Positions 51,773 to 60,739 of a stretch of DNA of 64,000 nucleotides are shown here, piece after piece. Position 1 is the first letter of the stretch. Every line of letters starts with the position of its first letter. Origin of the DNA: Maricaulis sp965228215 (GTDB taxonomy: Bacteria > Pseudomonadota > Alphaproteobacteria > Caulobacterales > Maricaulaceae); contig OZ245800.1 of NCBI GenBank assembly GCA_965228215.1, positions 558,001 to 622,000 of the forward strand, given 5' to 3'. The position numbers and the translations under genes were made by a program. The notes under the pieces were generated by a model, which was given only the letters and a program-made list of their open reading frames with translations, was not told the DNA's origin and did no database searches.

Positions 51773-52524
51773 CCATTCCCCAGGAGCAGGGCCGGGTCGA
51801 TCCCGGCAATCTCGATAATAAGCTTCCGACGCAGAGCGTCCACGAAATCATCATGCTCTTTACTGGGCGAAATGAAGGCGCCGGGCCCGGCGATCACCTC
51901 ATTTTCGAAATAAGCCGCGATATCGATGCTGACCGAGGGTCGAAACGGGTTCTGGCGCGCGGTTTCGATCGGCAGGCCATTGACGGTGATCATTCCGGAT
52001 TCGGCGCGCTGGCGGGCTTCGGACAGGCTGGGTCCGGAATTCTGCGGCCCGTCACCTGACAGGTCGATGACCAGCCGGACGCCGTCAAAACGATTGCCCT
52101 CGATCAGGGTGACCGAATTGTCAATCGCGGCTCCGATGGCCGTTCTGCGACCTGAAATGAAGGGTGCGGTGGCCAGCGTCGCTGCGAAGGCGCGGGCGTC
52201 TTCTTCCGACTCGATCACGGTCCAGGGGGCCACGACGCGCTGGAAATCGGCATCCGCCCATTCCAGATACATCACGGCGATACGGCCATACCCACCGCCC
52301 TGGATCGCCGAGATCACGTCAGGGTCGGCGAGGGCGGCAACATGGCCCTCGCGCTGCCGGCGCGCTTCCGTCTCGTCGATGGAGGACGACACGTCCACGG
52401 CAAGGACGAGTTCCAGATCGACCCGTTCCCGTCCGTCCAGCGCGTATTCGACCGCGCGCGGTTCGACTTCCGGTCCACCGGCCATGGTCAGGAGCATGGC
52501 CAGTCCTGCGAGGACGGGCGTCAC
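51769..52524 (-). CDS. DUF1194 (von Willebrand A-like) exported protein, copy 1
   Basis: 251 residues with an N-terminal hydrophobic signal (VLAGLAMLLTMAGG). The core LELVLAVDVSSSIDETEARRQREG carries the DxSxS metal-ion site of VWA domains; DLSGDGPQNSGPS and TAIGAAIDNSV are shared with copy 2. Members of DUF1194 have no known activity. The start is a GTG at 52524 that overlaps the upstream copy's stop (GTGA), and the 3' end overlaps mltB, so all three are coupled. It is about half identical to the upstream copy by eye. Confidence 0.88.
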   Translation of the reverse strand: MTPVLAGLAMLLTMAGGPEVEPRAVEYALDGRERVDLELVLAVDVSSSIDETEARRQREGHVAALADPDVISAIQGGGYGRIAVMYLEWADADFQRVVAPWTVIESEEDARAFAATLATAPFISGRRTAIGAAIDNSVTLIEGNRFDGVRLVIDLSGDGPQNSGPSLSEARQRAESGMITVNGLPIETARQNPFRPSVSIDIAAYFENEVIAGPGAFISPSKEHDDFVDALRRKLIIEIAGIDPALLLGNG

Positions 52525-53264
52525 GGGGCCCGGCCCAGCTCGACGGGAGCCGGAGCGGCACCGGCGATCTCGATCACCAGCTTGCGCAGGATCGCGTCGC
52601 GGAATTCCTGTTCGGTCCGGGCCGGCAGCACGAAGGCACCGGGGCCGGTCGTGACGTTTTCCTCGAAATACTCGTCGAGATTGACCTCGACCGGGCGTAC
52701 CCAGCGGCCCGTCCGTTCCGTTATCACCGGCAGGCCATTGATGACCACGCCGGCGGCATCAGCGCGTGCCCGCGCAGTTTCCAGCGGCACGCCCTGGTTC
52801 TGCGGACCGTCACCGGAAATATCGATGATCAGGCGCGGCGCGGTATAGGCATTGTTCTCGATACGCTCCACACCGTCGGCGATGGCCGATCCGATGGCGG
52901 TGTAATGCCCGCGCTCGAAGGGCGCAGCGGCCACGCGCGACGCGAATTCCAGCGCCTCCTCTTCCGACGAGATCACTGTCCATTCAGCGGCCGCACGCTG
53001 GAAACCGGAATCCGCCCATTCGACATAGGTCACGGCGATGCGCCCCAGCGGGCCGCCCTGGATCGAGCGGATCACGTCCTCCGATGCGAGCGCGGCGACA
53101 TAACCCTCGCGCTGGCGGCGCGCCTCTTCCTCGTCCACCGAATAGGAGATGTCCACGGCCAGGACGAGCTCGACATCGACCTCGATGTCACTCGCCTGCG
53201 CGCTGTGTCCAAACGCAAATATGGCCGCGAAAGCGGCCAGAATCCCAAGCCCAGAATGTGTCAT
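52521..53264 (-). CDS. DUF1194 (von Willebrand A-like) exported protein, copy 2
   Basis: 247 residues, the first gene of the three-gene unit. Signal peptide LGILAAFAAIFAFGHSAQA; MIDAS-type LVLAVDISYSVDEEEARRQREG (one Ser replaced by Tyr relative to copy 1's DVSSS, but the DxSxS spacing holds); ISGDGPQNQGVPLE; GSAIADGVERIE. Clearly a tandem duplicate of the next gene. VWA-type proteins bind other proteins through the metal site, so the pair could act with MltB at the cell wall; that is inferred only from linkage. Confidence 0.88.
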   Translation of the reverse strand: MTHSGLGILAAFAAIFAFGHSAQASDIEVDVELVLAVDISYSVDEEEARRQREGYVAALASEDVIRSIQGGPLGRIAVTYVEWADSGFQRAAAEWTVISSEEEALEFASRVAAAPFERGHYTAIGSAIADGVERIENNAYTAPRLIIDISGDGPQNQGVPLETARARADAAGVVINGLPVITERTGRWVRPVEVNLDEYFEENVTTGPGAFVLPARTEQEFRDAILRKLVIEIAGAAPAPVELGRAP

Positions 53265-53322
53265 GGGCGCAAACTAGGGCCGTGCCGCCGATAGGGCAAC
53301 TGACGATATTGTAAGACGCAGC

Positions 53323-54105
53323 CTAGGCCGGCCGGCGAGCCAGGACAGCGAAATTGACCGGGAAATACGGATTCAGCCGTGTCGCCTCATCACTCCAGCT
53401 GTCCTCGTAGAAGGCCTCGATCACCAGGCCGGAACGAAGCATGCCGCCCAGAATCGCATCCAGAGAATGGCTGAATTCCAGCGGCCAGTCCTTCTTCATC
53501 CGGCTGGCCAGCGAGTCCTCGGACAGATGCGTCAGGTCCGAATAGGGAAGACGATGACGCACTTCCAGCGGTCCGCCGGCATCTACGAGGTCGTGGTCGA
53601 ACATGTAGAAGGCGGGATTCATGCAGCCCGTCATCAATACCCCGCCGGGCGCCAATACACGGGCGCATTCGCGCCAGACGGCCTCGACATCCGGCACGAA
53701 AACCGTCGAGACCGGGTTGAAGACGACATCGAAACTGGCCGGGTCGAAACGGGAGAGATCGGCCATGTCCCCCTGTTCGAGCCTGAGAACCAGGCCGTCC
53801 CGCTCGGCGACTTCGCGGTCGCGCGCCAATTGCTCGGGCGAATTGTCGAAACTGGTCATCTCCGCGCCGGCAGCCGCCAGCACGGGCACTTGCTGGCCGC
53901 CACCCGAGGCGAGACCGAGAATGCGCGTGCCGCGGACATCACCCAGCCAGGCATCCGGAACCGGTGCATTCGGGGTCAGGATGACGCTGAAATCCCCCTC
54001 ACGCGCACGAGCGATCGTCTCGCTGTCGACCGGTCGGCTCCAATCGCTTTCCCCGCTGGACGATTCGGCGTCCCACGCCTTGCGGTTATGATCAACGACA
54101 TCCAT
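53323..54105 (-). CDS. Class I SAM-dependent methyltransferase
   Basis: 260 residues from the ATG at 54105, which has GGGAGG upstream; a long frame extension to 54291 is rejected. Start VDHNRKAWDAESSSGESDWSRPV is typical of a group of bacterial small-molecule methyltransferases. Motif I RILGLASGGGQQVPVLAAAGA, acidic MTSFDNSPEQLARDRE, FDVVFNPVSTVFV and VLAPGGVLMTG follow. Substrate unknown. It is in a 3'-to-5' arrangement with the DUF1194 pair on the same strand, about 60 bases upstream of no coupled gene. Confidence 0.87.
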   Translation of the reverse strand: MDVVDHNRKAWDAESSSGESDWSRPVDSETIARAREGDFSVILTPNAPVPDAWLGDVRGTRILGLASGGGQQVPVLAAAGAEMTSFDNSPEQLARDREVAERDGLVLRLEQGDMADLSRFDPASFDVVFNPVSTVFVPDVEAVWRECARVLAPGGVLMTGCMNPAFYMFDHDLVDAGGPLEVRHRLPYSDLTHLSEDSLASRMKKDWPLEFSHSLDAILGGMLRSGLVIEAFYEDSWSDEATRLNPYFPVNFAVLARRPA

Positions 54106-54178
54106 GTCCCGGCCTCCCGTTTCGCAGCACTCTAGCGCCAGTACAGCAAGGTGCGTACAGATCAGCGCAGATCCTGCA

Positions 54179-54207
54179 TTGACACGCCTACGAGCGTCCT
54201 GTAGTTC
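54179..54207 (+). promoter_or_regulatory. Candidate promoter of rpmJ
   Basis: TTGACAC, 14 bases, then TGTAGTTC, which fits the Caulobacter housekeeping consensus (TTGACGS-N10-14-GCTANAWC) well at -35 and partly at -10. It lies 43 bases before the rpmJ start. Confidence 0.5.
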
Positions 54208-54249
54208 CCGCGCTCCTTGGAATTTGCGTGAACACATGAAGGCCGAACG

Positions 54250-54375
54250 ATGAAAGTCCGCAGCTCGATCAAATCGCTGAAAAACCGCCACCGCGATTGC
54301 CAGGTCGTCAAGCGCCGTGGCCGCGTCTATGTGATCAACAAGACCGACCCGCGCTTCAAGGCGCGCGCCGGCTAG
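54250..54375 (+). CDS. rpmJ: 50S ribosomal protein L36
   Basis: 41 residues, beginning MKVRSSIKSLKNRHRDC and ending KTDPRFKARAG. It is the C-minus form: only one Cys of the zinc ribbon remains (Cys17), as in most alphaproteobacteria. GAAGG stands seven bases before the ATG. Too short for usual ORF cut-offs. It is followed by two hairpins. Confidence 0.96.
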   Translation: MKVRSSIKSLKNRHRDCQVVKRRGRVYVINKTDPRFKARAG

Positions 54376-54393
54376 GCCATTGAGGCCTTAACG

Positions 54394-54412
54394 GGCGACC
54401 GCACCGGTCGCC
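54394..54412 (+). terminator. Hairpin after rpmJ
   Basis: Perfect 8-base inverted repeat GGCGACCG / CGGTCGCC with a 3-base loop, 19 bases after the rpmJ stop; no T-run. It may stabilise the mRNA or aid the terminator that follows. Confidence 0.45.
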
Positions 54413-54419
54413 ACGGATC

Positions 54420-54449
54420 AACCCGCGTACTCAACGGTGCGCGGGTTTG
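54420..54449 (+). terminator. Rho-independent terminator of rpmJ
   Basis: Stem AACCCGCG / CGCGGGTT around a 12-base loop, ending in a short T-run, 45 bases after the rpmJ stop. Confidence 0.7.
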
Positions 54450-54500
54450 GCATGTCTGGAGCCAGGCATGTCGCGAGACTGGCAAATCTGGAGAGCGGGA

Positions 54501-55109
54501 ATGGCGACGAAGGCAGTCCTCTGGGATCTCGGCAATGTCCTGCTCGACTGGTCACCCGCCCTGCTCTACCGGAAATTCTTCGACACTGAGGCCGAGGTGC
54601 AGGACTTCCTGGCCACGGTCTGCACGATGGACTGGCACCGCGAACATGATCGCGGCGTGCCGATGTCGCTGAACCGGGTCGAGCTGATTGCCGCCCATCC
54701 CCATCATGAAGAGGCGATCACCGCCTGGGAAAACCGGTTTCCCGAAATGCTCGACGGTCCGGTCGACGGGACGCCGGCCATCATGGATGCCCTGGCCGGC
54801 AGCAATGTCCCGCAATACGCGCTGACGAATCTGCCCTCGGAATGGGTGCGCCCGGTGCACGAACTCTTTCCGTCCATGGCGTTGATGCAGGATGTCATCG
54901 TCTCGGCTCATGAGGGCGTCGTGAAACCGGATCGCCGAATCTACGAGATCACGGCCGAACGCCTGCCGCATGCGCCCGCCGACGTCATCTTCTTCGACGA
55001 CCGCGAGGAGAATGTGATCGCGGCTCGCGAGTTCGGCTTTGATGCCGAGGTCTTCACCGATGCGCCGGCCGCGCTGGCAGTCTTAAAAGATCGCAAGCTT
55101 CTGGACTGA
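54501..55109 (+). CDS. HAD-family hydrolase (subfamily IA, YihX-like)
   Basis: 202 residues. Motif I VLWDLGNVLLDW has the Asp nucleophile replaced in usual order by DLGNV (WDLGNVL, as in YihX-type phosphatases), motif II ALTNLPSEW, motif III KPDRRIYE and motif IV FFDDREENVIAA are present. ATG at 54501 with GGAGAGCGGGA upstream; a frame extension to 54447 is not supported. Likely a small phosphatase acting on sugar or nucleotide phosphates; substrate unknown. Followed by a TPR gene 40 bases later. Confidence 0.9.
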   Translation: MATKAVLWDLGNVLLDWSPALLYRKFFDTEAEVQDFLATVCTMDWHREHDRGVPMSLNRVELIAAHPHHEEAITAWENRFPEMLDGPVDGTPAIMDALAGSNVPQYALTNLPSEWVRPVHELFPSMALMQDVIVSAHEGVVKPDRRIYEITAERLPHAPADVIFFDDREENVIAAREFGFDAEVFTDAPAALAVLKDRKLLD

Positions 55110-55149
55110 ACGTCTGGACGCCCGGTCGTTCCGGGTTATCCTTGCCCGC

Positions 55150-55722
55150 ATGATCCACGCGCTTCTCATGTCCGTTCTCCTCACCGCATCCGTGCAGGAC
55201 GAACCCACGGTGCAGATCGAGACGGCCACACCGTTCGAGACGCCGGAAGAGCGCCTGTCCGACCGGCTCGATGCCCTCGCCTCTGCGGATGAGCGGGACG
55301 CCCTGCCGCTGATCGACGAGATCCACGCGCTCTGGAACCATTCGGGCAGCGACACGATTTCCTTACTGATGGACCGGGGACGCGCTGCCGAGGCTGCCGG
55401 CAATGCCGATATCGCGGCGCGCATGTATGACCATGTCACACGGCTCGACCCGGATTTTGCGGAGGGCTGGCTGTCCGCTGGTCGTGTTGCCGCCGGTTTC
55501 GAGGACTGGGCCTACGCGCTGGAAACCCTGAACACCGCGCTGACCCTCGAGCCCCGGCGCTACGACGCCTATGTAACGCTGGGCCGGGTGCTGGAGCGCG
55601 CCGAGGAGTGGGAAGCCGCGCTCGATGCCTACACCCAGGCTTTCCGAATCTACCCGGCTTATGCCCCGGCAGCCGAGGCCAAGGAACGCCTGGAAGCGGC
55701 CCTCGCCGGCCGCTCGCTCTGA
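55150..55722 (+). CDS. TPR-repeat exported protein
   Basis: 190 residues. The N-terminus IHALLMSVLLTASVQ looks like a short signal peptide. Residues about 75-185 form three tetratricopeptide repeats (DRGRAAEAAGNADIAARMYDHV, GWLSAGRVAAGFEDWAYALE, AYVTLGRVLERAEEWEAALD; parts shown). Probably a periplasmic scaffold. It ends three bases before the hydrolase gene, so an operon is likely. Confidence 0.85.
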   Translation: MIHALLMSVLLTASVQDEPTVQIETATPFETPEERLSDRLDALASADERDALPLIDEIHALWNHSGSDTISLLMDRGRAAEAAGNADIAARMYDHVTRLDPDFAEGWLSAGRVAAGFEDWAYALETLNTALTLEPRRYDAYVTLGRVLERAEEWEAALDAYTQAFRIYPAYAPAAEAKERLEAALAGRSL

Positions 55723-55725
55723 GCC

Positions 55726-56700
55726 ATGCTGATCACCAGCCTGCTGACCGCGGCCGGTCTCGGCGGAGCCGGTCTTGCAGCCGGACACTGGAAGTCCCGC
55801 CAGTTTTCAAAGACACATCCGCCCGAAGCTGAATTTGTCGATATCGACGGTACGCGTCTCCACTATCGACGCACGGGTGATCCGGCAAAACCGGCCCTGC
55901 TCGTCCTCCACGGTGCGGCCTCCAATCTCGAGGAACCGCATTTCGCCTTATCCGAGACTTTCGGCGATGAGCATGTTGTCTGGCTCGACCGGCCTGGCCT
56001 GGGGTGGAGCGAACGTCCCGAAGGCAGCTGGTCACCCCAGCGCGAGGCAGAGCTGATCGCGGCCTTTCTCGAAACGATCGACATTTCCGAAACGGTTGTT
56101 CTGGGCCATTCCTGGGGCGGGGCGATCTCCATGCGCCTGGCCATGGATCATCCCGACCGTGTGGACGGCCTCGTCCTGGTGGCCCCCGCCCTCAGTGCCT
56201 GGATCGGCCGCGCAGCCTGGTTCAATGCAGCGTCCTACTGGCCCGTCCTCGGGCCGATTATCACCCGGCTCGTCGTGCCGCTGACGGGCGAGGCGCAATT
56301 GCGCAGCGGCGCGGTCAACGCCTTCCACCCGGAGGTCGTGCCGGAGGATTACAGTACGCGCAGCAGCCTGCCGCTTTTGCTGCGTCCGGAAAACTGGCTC
56401 GCCAATGCCGCCGACATGCGCGATGTGAACCGGCATCTGGAGGAGCAGGAAAAACGCTATGCGCAGATCGACAAGCCGGCGATCTTCCTGGCCGGGCGCG
56501 GCGATACCGTCCTCTGGACCGACCGGCATTCCGGGGTCGTATCGCGCCGCATGCCGCAAGGCGAGCTTCGCCTGATCAAGGGAGCGGGCCACAATCTGCA
56601 CCATCATCACCCCGATCGCGTTCTCGACGCAGTCCGCGATGTCAGGCAGCGCGCGTCGAAACTGCCGAATCTGGTGGAAATCACTGGCCCGGCCGGTTGA
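55726..56700 (+). CDS. Alpha/beta-fold hydrolase
   Basis: 324 residues. Residues about 1-20 are hydrophobic (LLTAAGLGGAGLAAG), suggesting a membrane anchor or signal. LLVLHGAASNLEEPHF (oxyanion HG), VWLDRPGLGWSERPEG, the nucleophile elbow VLGHSWGGAISMRLAMDHP (Ser near 128), Asp in FLAGRGDTVLWTD and His in KGAGHNLHHHHP complete the triad. Related to epoxide hydrolase/lipase-type enzymes of the dehalogenase-like group; substrate unknown. Third gene of the local plus-strand run. Confidence 0.9.
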   Translation: MLITSLLTAAGLGGAGLAAGHWKSRQFSKTHPPEAEFVDIDGTRLHYRRTGDPAKPALLVLHGAASNLEEPHFALSETFGDEHVVWLDRPGLGWSERPEGSWSPQREAELIAAFLETIDISETVVLGHSWGGAISMRLAMDHPDRVDGLVLVAPALSAWIGRAAWFNAASYWPVLGPIITRLVVPLTGEAQLRSGAVNAFHPEVVPEDYSTRSSLPLLLRPENWLANAADMRDVNRHLEEQEKRYAQIDKPAIFLAGRGDTVLWTDRHSGVVSRRMPQGELRLIKGAGHNLHHHHPDRVLDAVRDVRQRASKLPNLVEITGPAG

Positions 56701-56755
56701 AGCCGGGGCACGCGAACCCTAGTCTCCCGGCCTCCGTTCCAGCGAGGTATTCGAG

Positions 56756-57046
56756 ATGGCTTTCACCGACAGCGCCCCAATGTCCGACACGACCACCGAC
56801 CAGTCCGATGCAATCGGCAGTGTCGCCCGCGACCAGCTCAAGGCCATCGTCGCCCGGATCGAACGCCTGGAAGAGGACAAGGCGACCGTGATGGCCGACA
56901 TCAAGGAAGTCTACGCGGAAGCCAAGTCGAACGGTTATGACACCAAGACGCTCCGCAAGGTGATCTCGCTGCGCAAGATCGACCGCCATGAACGCCAGGA
57001 AGCCGAAGCCCTGCTGGAACTCTATCTAGGTGCCGTCGAGGCCTGA
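56756..57046 (+). CDS. gapR: DNA-binding nucleoid-associated protein GapR (DUF2312)
   Basis: 96 residues. The core VARDQLKAIVARIERLEEDKATVMADIKEVYAEAKSNGYD (shown here to identify; key pieces are RIERLEEDKATV and IKEVYAEAKSNGYD) and KVISLRKIDRHERQEAEALLELYL are typical of Caulobacter GapR, which clamps overtwisted DNA ahead of replication and transcription. GAGG stands eight bases before the ATG. An N-terminal extension of about 20 residues is longer than in some relatives; the second Met (residue 9) is a possible start. The stop codon region overlaps the convergent desaturase gene by 25 bases. Confidence 0.92.
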   Translation: MAFTDSAPMSDTTTDQSDAIGSVARDQLKAIVARIERLEEDKATVMADIKEVYAEAKSNGYDTKTLRKVISLRKIDRHERQEAEALLELYLGAVEA

Positions 57047-57984
57047 GCCGGTCCGTCCACCGGGTTTTTCACCGGCCCCATGGCGGGCCGGACACCTTCA
57101 TGATGACGCGCACCCTTCGCTTCGAGCACCGGCTTGATGCGCCGATAGAGGCGTTCGTAATTGTAGAAGGGCACTGACGGCCAGAGATGGTGCATCAGGT
57201 GCCAGTTCTGCCAGATGAAGGGCAGATTCCATCCCGTACGCCCGGTATTGCGCGTCGCCTCATAGCGACCGGTCTCCTCGAACGGGTGGTGGGGCAGCCA
57301 CTGGAACAGGATGGTCAGCAGCTGCAGGCCGATGAAGACCGGCCCGTAATACAGCGCCAGGACCTGCCAGCCGAAGCCCGAGAAGACCGCTCCCCACATG
57401 AGGGCCAGCAGGGTCCAGTTGGTCGCATAGTGCTGGACGCGCTCGCTGTCGGTCATCAGGTCCGCGGCGTTGATATAGCCCTTGGCCAGCGACCGGTCCG
57501 TGAAGACGAGGCGCAGAAGCTGGATCGGGAAGATCTGCAGCATCCAGCTGAGAATATTGCGCACGACCAGGCTCGGCAGTGAGCGCTTCACATAGATGTC
57601 CGGATCCTTGTCCGTATTGACGTGGGAGTGATGGTTCTTGTGGGTGCGCTCTAGCAGCGGCCAGGAGGAGAACAGCACCAGCGAGCCATACCAGCCGATC
57701 GCGTGATGCACCCAGTCGAGCGAGCGATATCCGGCGACGATGTTCTTGTGCACGCTCTCATGGACGAGCGTGTAGTGCGCGTAGGTCGTCAGGCCGAGCG
57801 GGATGACCAGCCAGACCAGGTCGATCCGCCCGGACAGGCCCGCCCAGACGAGGCTCCAGTGCAGTGCCGCGATGGCAACGCCATAGACCAGTGTGGGCCA
57901 GGCCACAGCGGGCATCAGGGCCTTGGCTTCGTGTTTTTCATTGATTGTCTGACCGTCCATTCCGTCACGGTAAACAGTGTTCAC
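57022..57984 (-). CDS. Membrane fatty-acid desaturase / carotenoid hydroxylase-type protein
   Basis: 320 residues, di-iron membrane oxygenase fold. Three histidine boxes are seen: HESVH (75-79), HKNHH (115-119) and HLMHH near 257-261; hydrophobic pairs flank them (VYGVAIAALHWSLVWAGL and LIPLGLTTYA-type segments; GWQVLALYYGPVFIGLQLL). Substrate could be acyl chains, carotenoids or sphingoid lipids; sequence alone does not decide. Start uncertain: GTG at 57984 (used) or ATG at 57960, neither with a strong ribosome site. Convergent with gapR. Confidence 0.86.
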   Translation of the reverse strand: MNTVYRDGMDGQTINEKHEAKALMPAVAWPTLVYGVAIAALHWSLVWAGLSGRIDLVWLVIPLGLTTYAHYTLVHESVHKNIVAGYRSLDWVHHAIGWYGSLVLFSSWPLLERTHKNHHSHVNTDKDPDIYVKRSLPSLVVRNILSWMLQIFPIQLLRLVFTDRSLAKGYINAADLMTDSERVQHYATNWTLLALMWGAVFSGFGWQVLALYYGPVFIGLQLLTILFQWLPHHPFEETGRYEATRNTGRTGWNLPFIWQNWHLMHHLWPSVPFYNYERLYRRIKPVLEAKGARHHEGVRPAMGPVKNPVDGPAQASTAPR

Positions 57985-58055
57985 TCTTTTTGGAAGAGAC
58001 CTCTTTGTGGCTCGGGCGAGCGCGGTTAATCTGACCCGCAGATCCGGAGCCCGCC

Positions 58056-58538
58056 GTGAGTCGCAAGGTCGACGACAAGAAAACCAAACGCACGCTGCGC
58101 CGCCTGGCCCGGGCCCGGCGCGAGGCGGAGACGCGCGCGGAGACCACGAAAGAGGATCACGACGCCTTGTCCGAGTGGGAGGATGATTTCCTCGACTCCC
58201 TGGAAGAACGGCTTGAGACCTTCGGATCGGCCTTCGCGGACCCGGACAAGGGCTCGCTCGACGAACCCCTCTCCAGCCGCCAGGCGTTGAAGCTCCGCGA
58301 GATCGAGAAGAAGGCCAAGGGCAAGGCCCGCAAGCCGATGAAGCGCGGCTCTGGGTTCAAGCGCAAATCGCCCGGCTTCAAGAGCCGCAGCCGGGACATC
58401 AATGACGATGTCATCCAGCCCGTGGAATCCGGTGAACCGTCCGTCGTCGACGAAGTGCCAGAACCTCCGGCCGAACCGGCCCCGAACAAGGGCAAACCGC
58501 CCGCCTTCCGGATTATCGACGGCGGCAAGCCGGACTGA
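58056..58538 (+). CDS. Charged, probably disordered hypothetical protein
   Basis: 160 residues starting from a GTG at 58056 with GGAG six bases upstream. N-terminal third very basic (KKTKRTLRRLARARREAET), an acidic middle (EWEDDFLDSLEERLET), a Lys/Arg-rich stretch (KKAKGKARKPMKRGSGFKR) and a Pro/Glu tail ending in FRIIDGGKPD. No signal or membrane helix. It may bind nucleic acid; this is only a charge-based guess. Family not recognised. Confidence 0.75.
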   Translation: MSRKVDDKKTKRTLRRLARARREAETRAETTKEDHDALSEWEDDFLDSLEERLETFGSAFADPDKGSLDEPLSSRQALKLREIEKKAKGKARKPMKRGSGFKRKSPGFKSRSRDINDDVIQPVESGEPSVVDEVPEPPAEPAPNKGKPPAFRIIDGGKPD

Positions 58539-58601
58539 GCCCGCTTGCCCTGTTCCCGGGCCCGCCTAAACTCATCGGCAACAGACCGAGGGGAGAGATC
58601 C

Positions 58602-60599
58602 ATGACGCGTACTCGACTTTCCGCCTTCACCGCGCTGGCGATGGCTTCCGGCCTGCTCGCCGCCACTCCCGGCCTCGCCCAAACCACCAATGTCGCCGGC
58701 GGCTCCGCGGGAGCCGACATGTCGCTGGAAGCGATCACCCCCGAAAACGAAGCTGTCAGCGTCGGCCTCGCCGGCCAGGACCCGGCCGATATCGCCCGCT
58801 ATCTTCTGGCCAGCGGTGCCATCGGCGGCGCCCTGTCGCCGGATGGCAGCCATATCGCCTTCTCGCTGCGCATTACGGGCGACACCCAGTTGTGGATTGT
58901 CGATGCGGAGGGCGGTCAGCCGCGCCGGCTGACCTTCGGAAACGGCATTGGCTTCTATCGCTGGGCACCGGATTCCAGCGGGCTGATCTATTCCGCGGAC
59001 AATGACGGGAATGAGCGCCCGGCGTATTACTACGTGTCCGCCGACGGCACCCGCGAGGCACTGGTCCTGGCGGCGGCCGAGAACGGTTTCCGGAGCTTCG
59101 GCGACTTCGCCGGTGACGCCAATCGCATCGTCTACGCCTCGACCGAACGCAATGGACTGGATTTCGACATTTATCTCGCCGAGATCGACGGTGCCGAGCC
59201 CCAGCGCATCTTCGACGGCGTGTTCGGCTTCTTTGCGCGGGCGGTATCGCCTGACGGGCGCTATGCAATCGTGGTCGAGACGGTAGGCGAGGATTCCGAC
59301 AATCTCTACCTGCTCGATCTCGAGGATGGCGAGATGCAGACACTCTCCCAGCCCGATCCGCGCGCCAATCACGGCGATGGCGGCTTCGCCTGGACCGATG
59401 ACAGTTCCGCCTTCTATTTCGCCAGCAATCGCGAGCATGAATTTGCCGCCCTGACCCGCTACGAGATCGCCTCGGGCGACTGGACGACCATTGCGTCGGA
59501 AGACGCCGATGCCAGCCGTGTCAGGCTCTGCGGCGAGGATGATCGCTATCTGGCCTGGACCACCAATCATGACGGTTTCTTCCGCATCCACGCGCGCGAC
59601 CTCCAGTCCGGCGAAGACATCGCAGCACCCGATCTGCCCGAAGGCGTCTACGGCCTCAGCTGCGGTGGCGAGACCAGCCGCATGGCCATCAACGTCAATG
59701 GCTGGCGCACGCCGGGCGATATCTTCGTGTGGGACATGGCCAGCGGTGATGTGAACCGGGTCTTCCAGTCCAATCTGGCGGGCCTCGACCCGGATCGCAT
59801 TGTACGTCCGATCAGCGTGCGCATGCCCGCCCGCGACGGTGTCGAGCTCCAGGGCCTGCTCTATCTGCCCGACGCGGACAGCCGGAATTCGGATGATCTC
59901 CCGCCGCTGCTGGTCGAGGTCCATGGCGGACCGACGGCCCAGTCGATCGCAAGCTGGGATGCGATCGTGCAATACCATGTCGATCGCGGCGTGGCGGTGC
60001 TGGAACCGAATGTGCGCGGCTCGACTGGTTTCGGCCGCACCTATGTGACGCTGGATGATCGCGAGAACCGCCTGCACAGCGTGCGCGATCTCGTCGATAT
60101 GCTGGCCTTCCTCCGCGATGACGGCCGGGTGGATGTCGATCGCGCAGCGGTCTCAGGCGGGTCCTATGGCGGTTATGCCGTCAATGCTGTGCTGGCCAAT
60201 TTCCCGGGACATTTCCAGGCGGGCATTTCGCGCTACGGCGTGGCCGACTGGGTGACTGCGTTGGAGGTCGCCTCGCCCGCGCTCAAGGCCGCCGACCGGA
60301 TCGAATATGGCGACATCACCGAGGATTACTGGCGAGACTACTACACCGAGAACTCGCCGATCCGGCAGGCCGACCGGATCACCGTGCCGGTGCTCTACAG
60401 CCACGGCATGATGGATCCGCGCATCGATATCGCGGAGACCGAAGTCATGGTCCGCACGCTGCGTGAGAACGGGATCGACGCGCCCTACATTCGCATTCCG
60501 GACGAGGGGCATGGCTGGCGCAAACTGTCGAACCGGCTGTTTTACTATCGCCGCCAGGCCGAATTCATCGAGGAACAGCTGGGCGTATCCTCCGACTGA
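58602..60599 (+). CDS. S9-family prolyl oligopeptidase, exported
   Basis: 665 residues. Signal peptide RLSAFTALAMASGLLAATPGLAQ, a beta-propeller (about 75-380; repeats such as LWIVDAEGGQPRRLTFG and FDIYLAEIDGAEPQRIF) and a C-terminal hydrolase domain. The catalytic triad is Ser521 in SGGSYGGYA, Asp605 in SHGMMDPRID and His637 in DEGHGW. Cleaves peptides, probably dipeptides or tripeptides in the periplasm. The ATG at 58602 has GGGGAGAGA upstream. Confidence 0.94.
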   Translation: MTRTRLSAFTALAMASGLLAATPGLAQTTNVAGGSAGADMSLEAITPENEAVSVGLAGQDPADIARYLLASGAIGGALSPDGSHIAFSLRITGDTQLWIVDAEGGQPRRLTFGNGIGFYRWAPDSSGLIYSADNDGNERPAYYYVSADGTREALVLAAAENGFRSFGDFAGDANRIVYASTERNGLDFDIYLAEIDGAEPQRIFDGVFGFFARAVSPDGRYAIVVETVGEDSDNLYLLDLEDGEMQTLSQPDPRANHGDGGFAWTDDSSAFYFASNREHEFAALTRYEIASGDWTTIASEDADASRVRLCGEDDRYLAWTTNHDGFFRIHARDLQSGEDIAAPDLPEGVYGLSCGGETSRMAINVNGWRTPGDIFVWDMASGDVNRVFQSNLAGLDPDRIVRPISVRMPARDGVELQGLLYLPDADSRNSDDLPPLLVEVHGGPTAQSIASWDAIVQYHVDRGVAVLEPNVRGSTGFGRTYVTLDDRENRLHSVRDLVDMLAFLRDDGRVDVDRAAVSGGSYGGYAVNAVLANFPGHFQAGISRYGVADWVTALEVASPALKAADRIEYGDITEDYWRDYYTENSPIRQADRITVPVLYSHGMMDPRIDIAETEVMVRTLRENGIDAPYIRIPDEGHGWRKLSNRLFYYRRQAEFIEEQLGVSSD

Positions 60600-60739
60600 T
60601 CACCGGCGACCCGAAAAGCTCGCGCCGGTTTCACCTCCGACGCGAGCCATTAGGACTTCATTAAAACTGAGTCCATTCCTGCCGCGCCGGACACCCGTGT
60701 GCGCGCTAGTCTGATCCTGACGCCAATGGAAACGGGATC

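Noticed and set aside
50627..51913. Plus-strand frame antisense to mltB (428 codons)
   Set aside because: Shadow of the GC-rich lytic transglycosylase frame.
58572..60077. Minus-strand frame antisense to the S9 peptidase (501 codons)
   Set aside because: No domain found; the peptidase is complete with triad residues.
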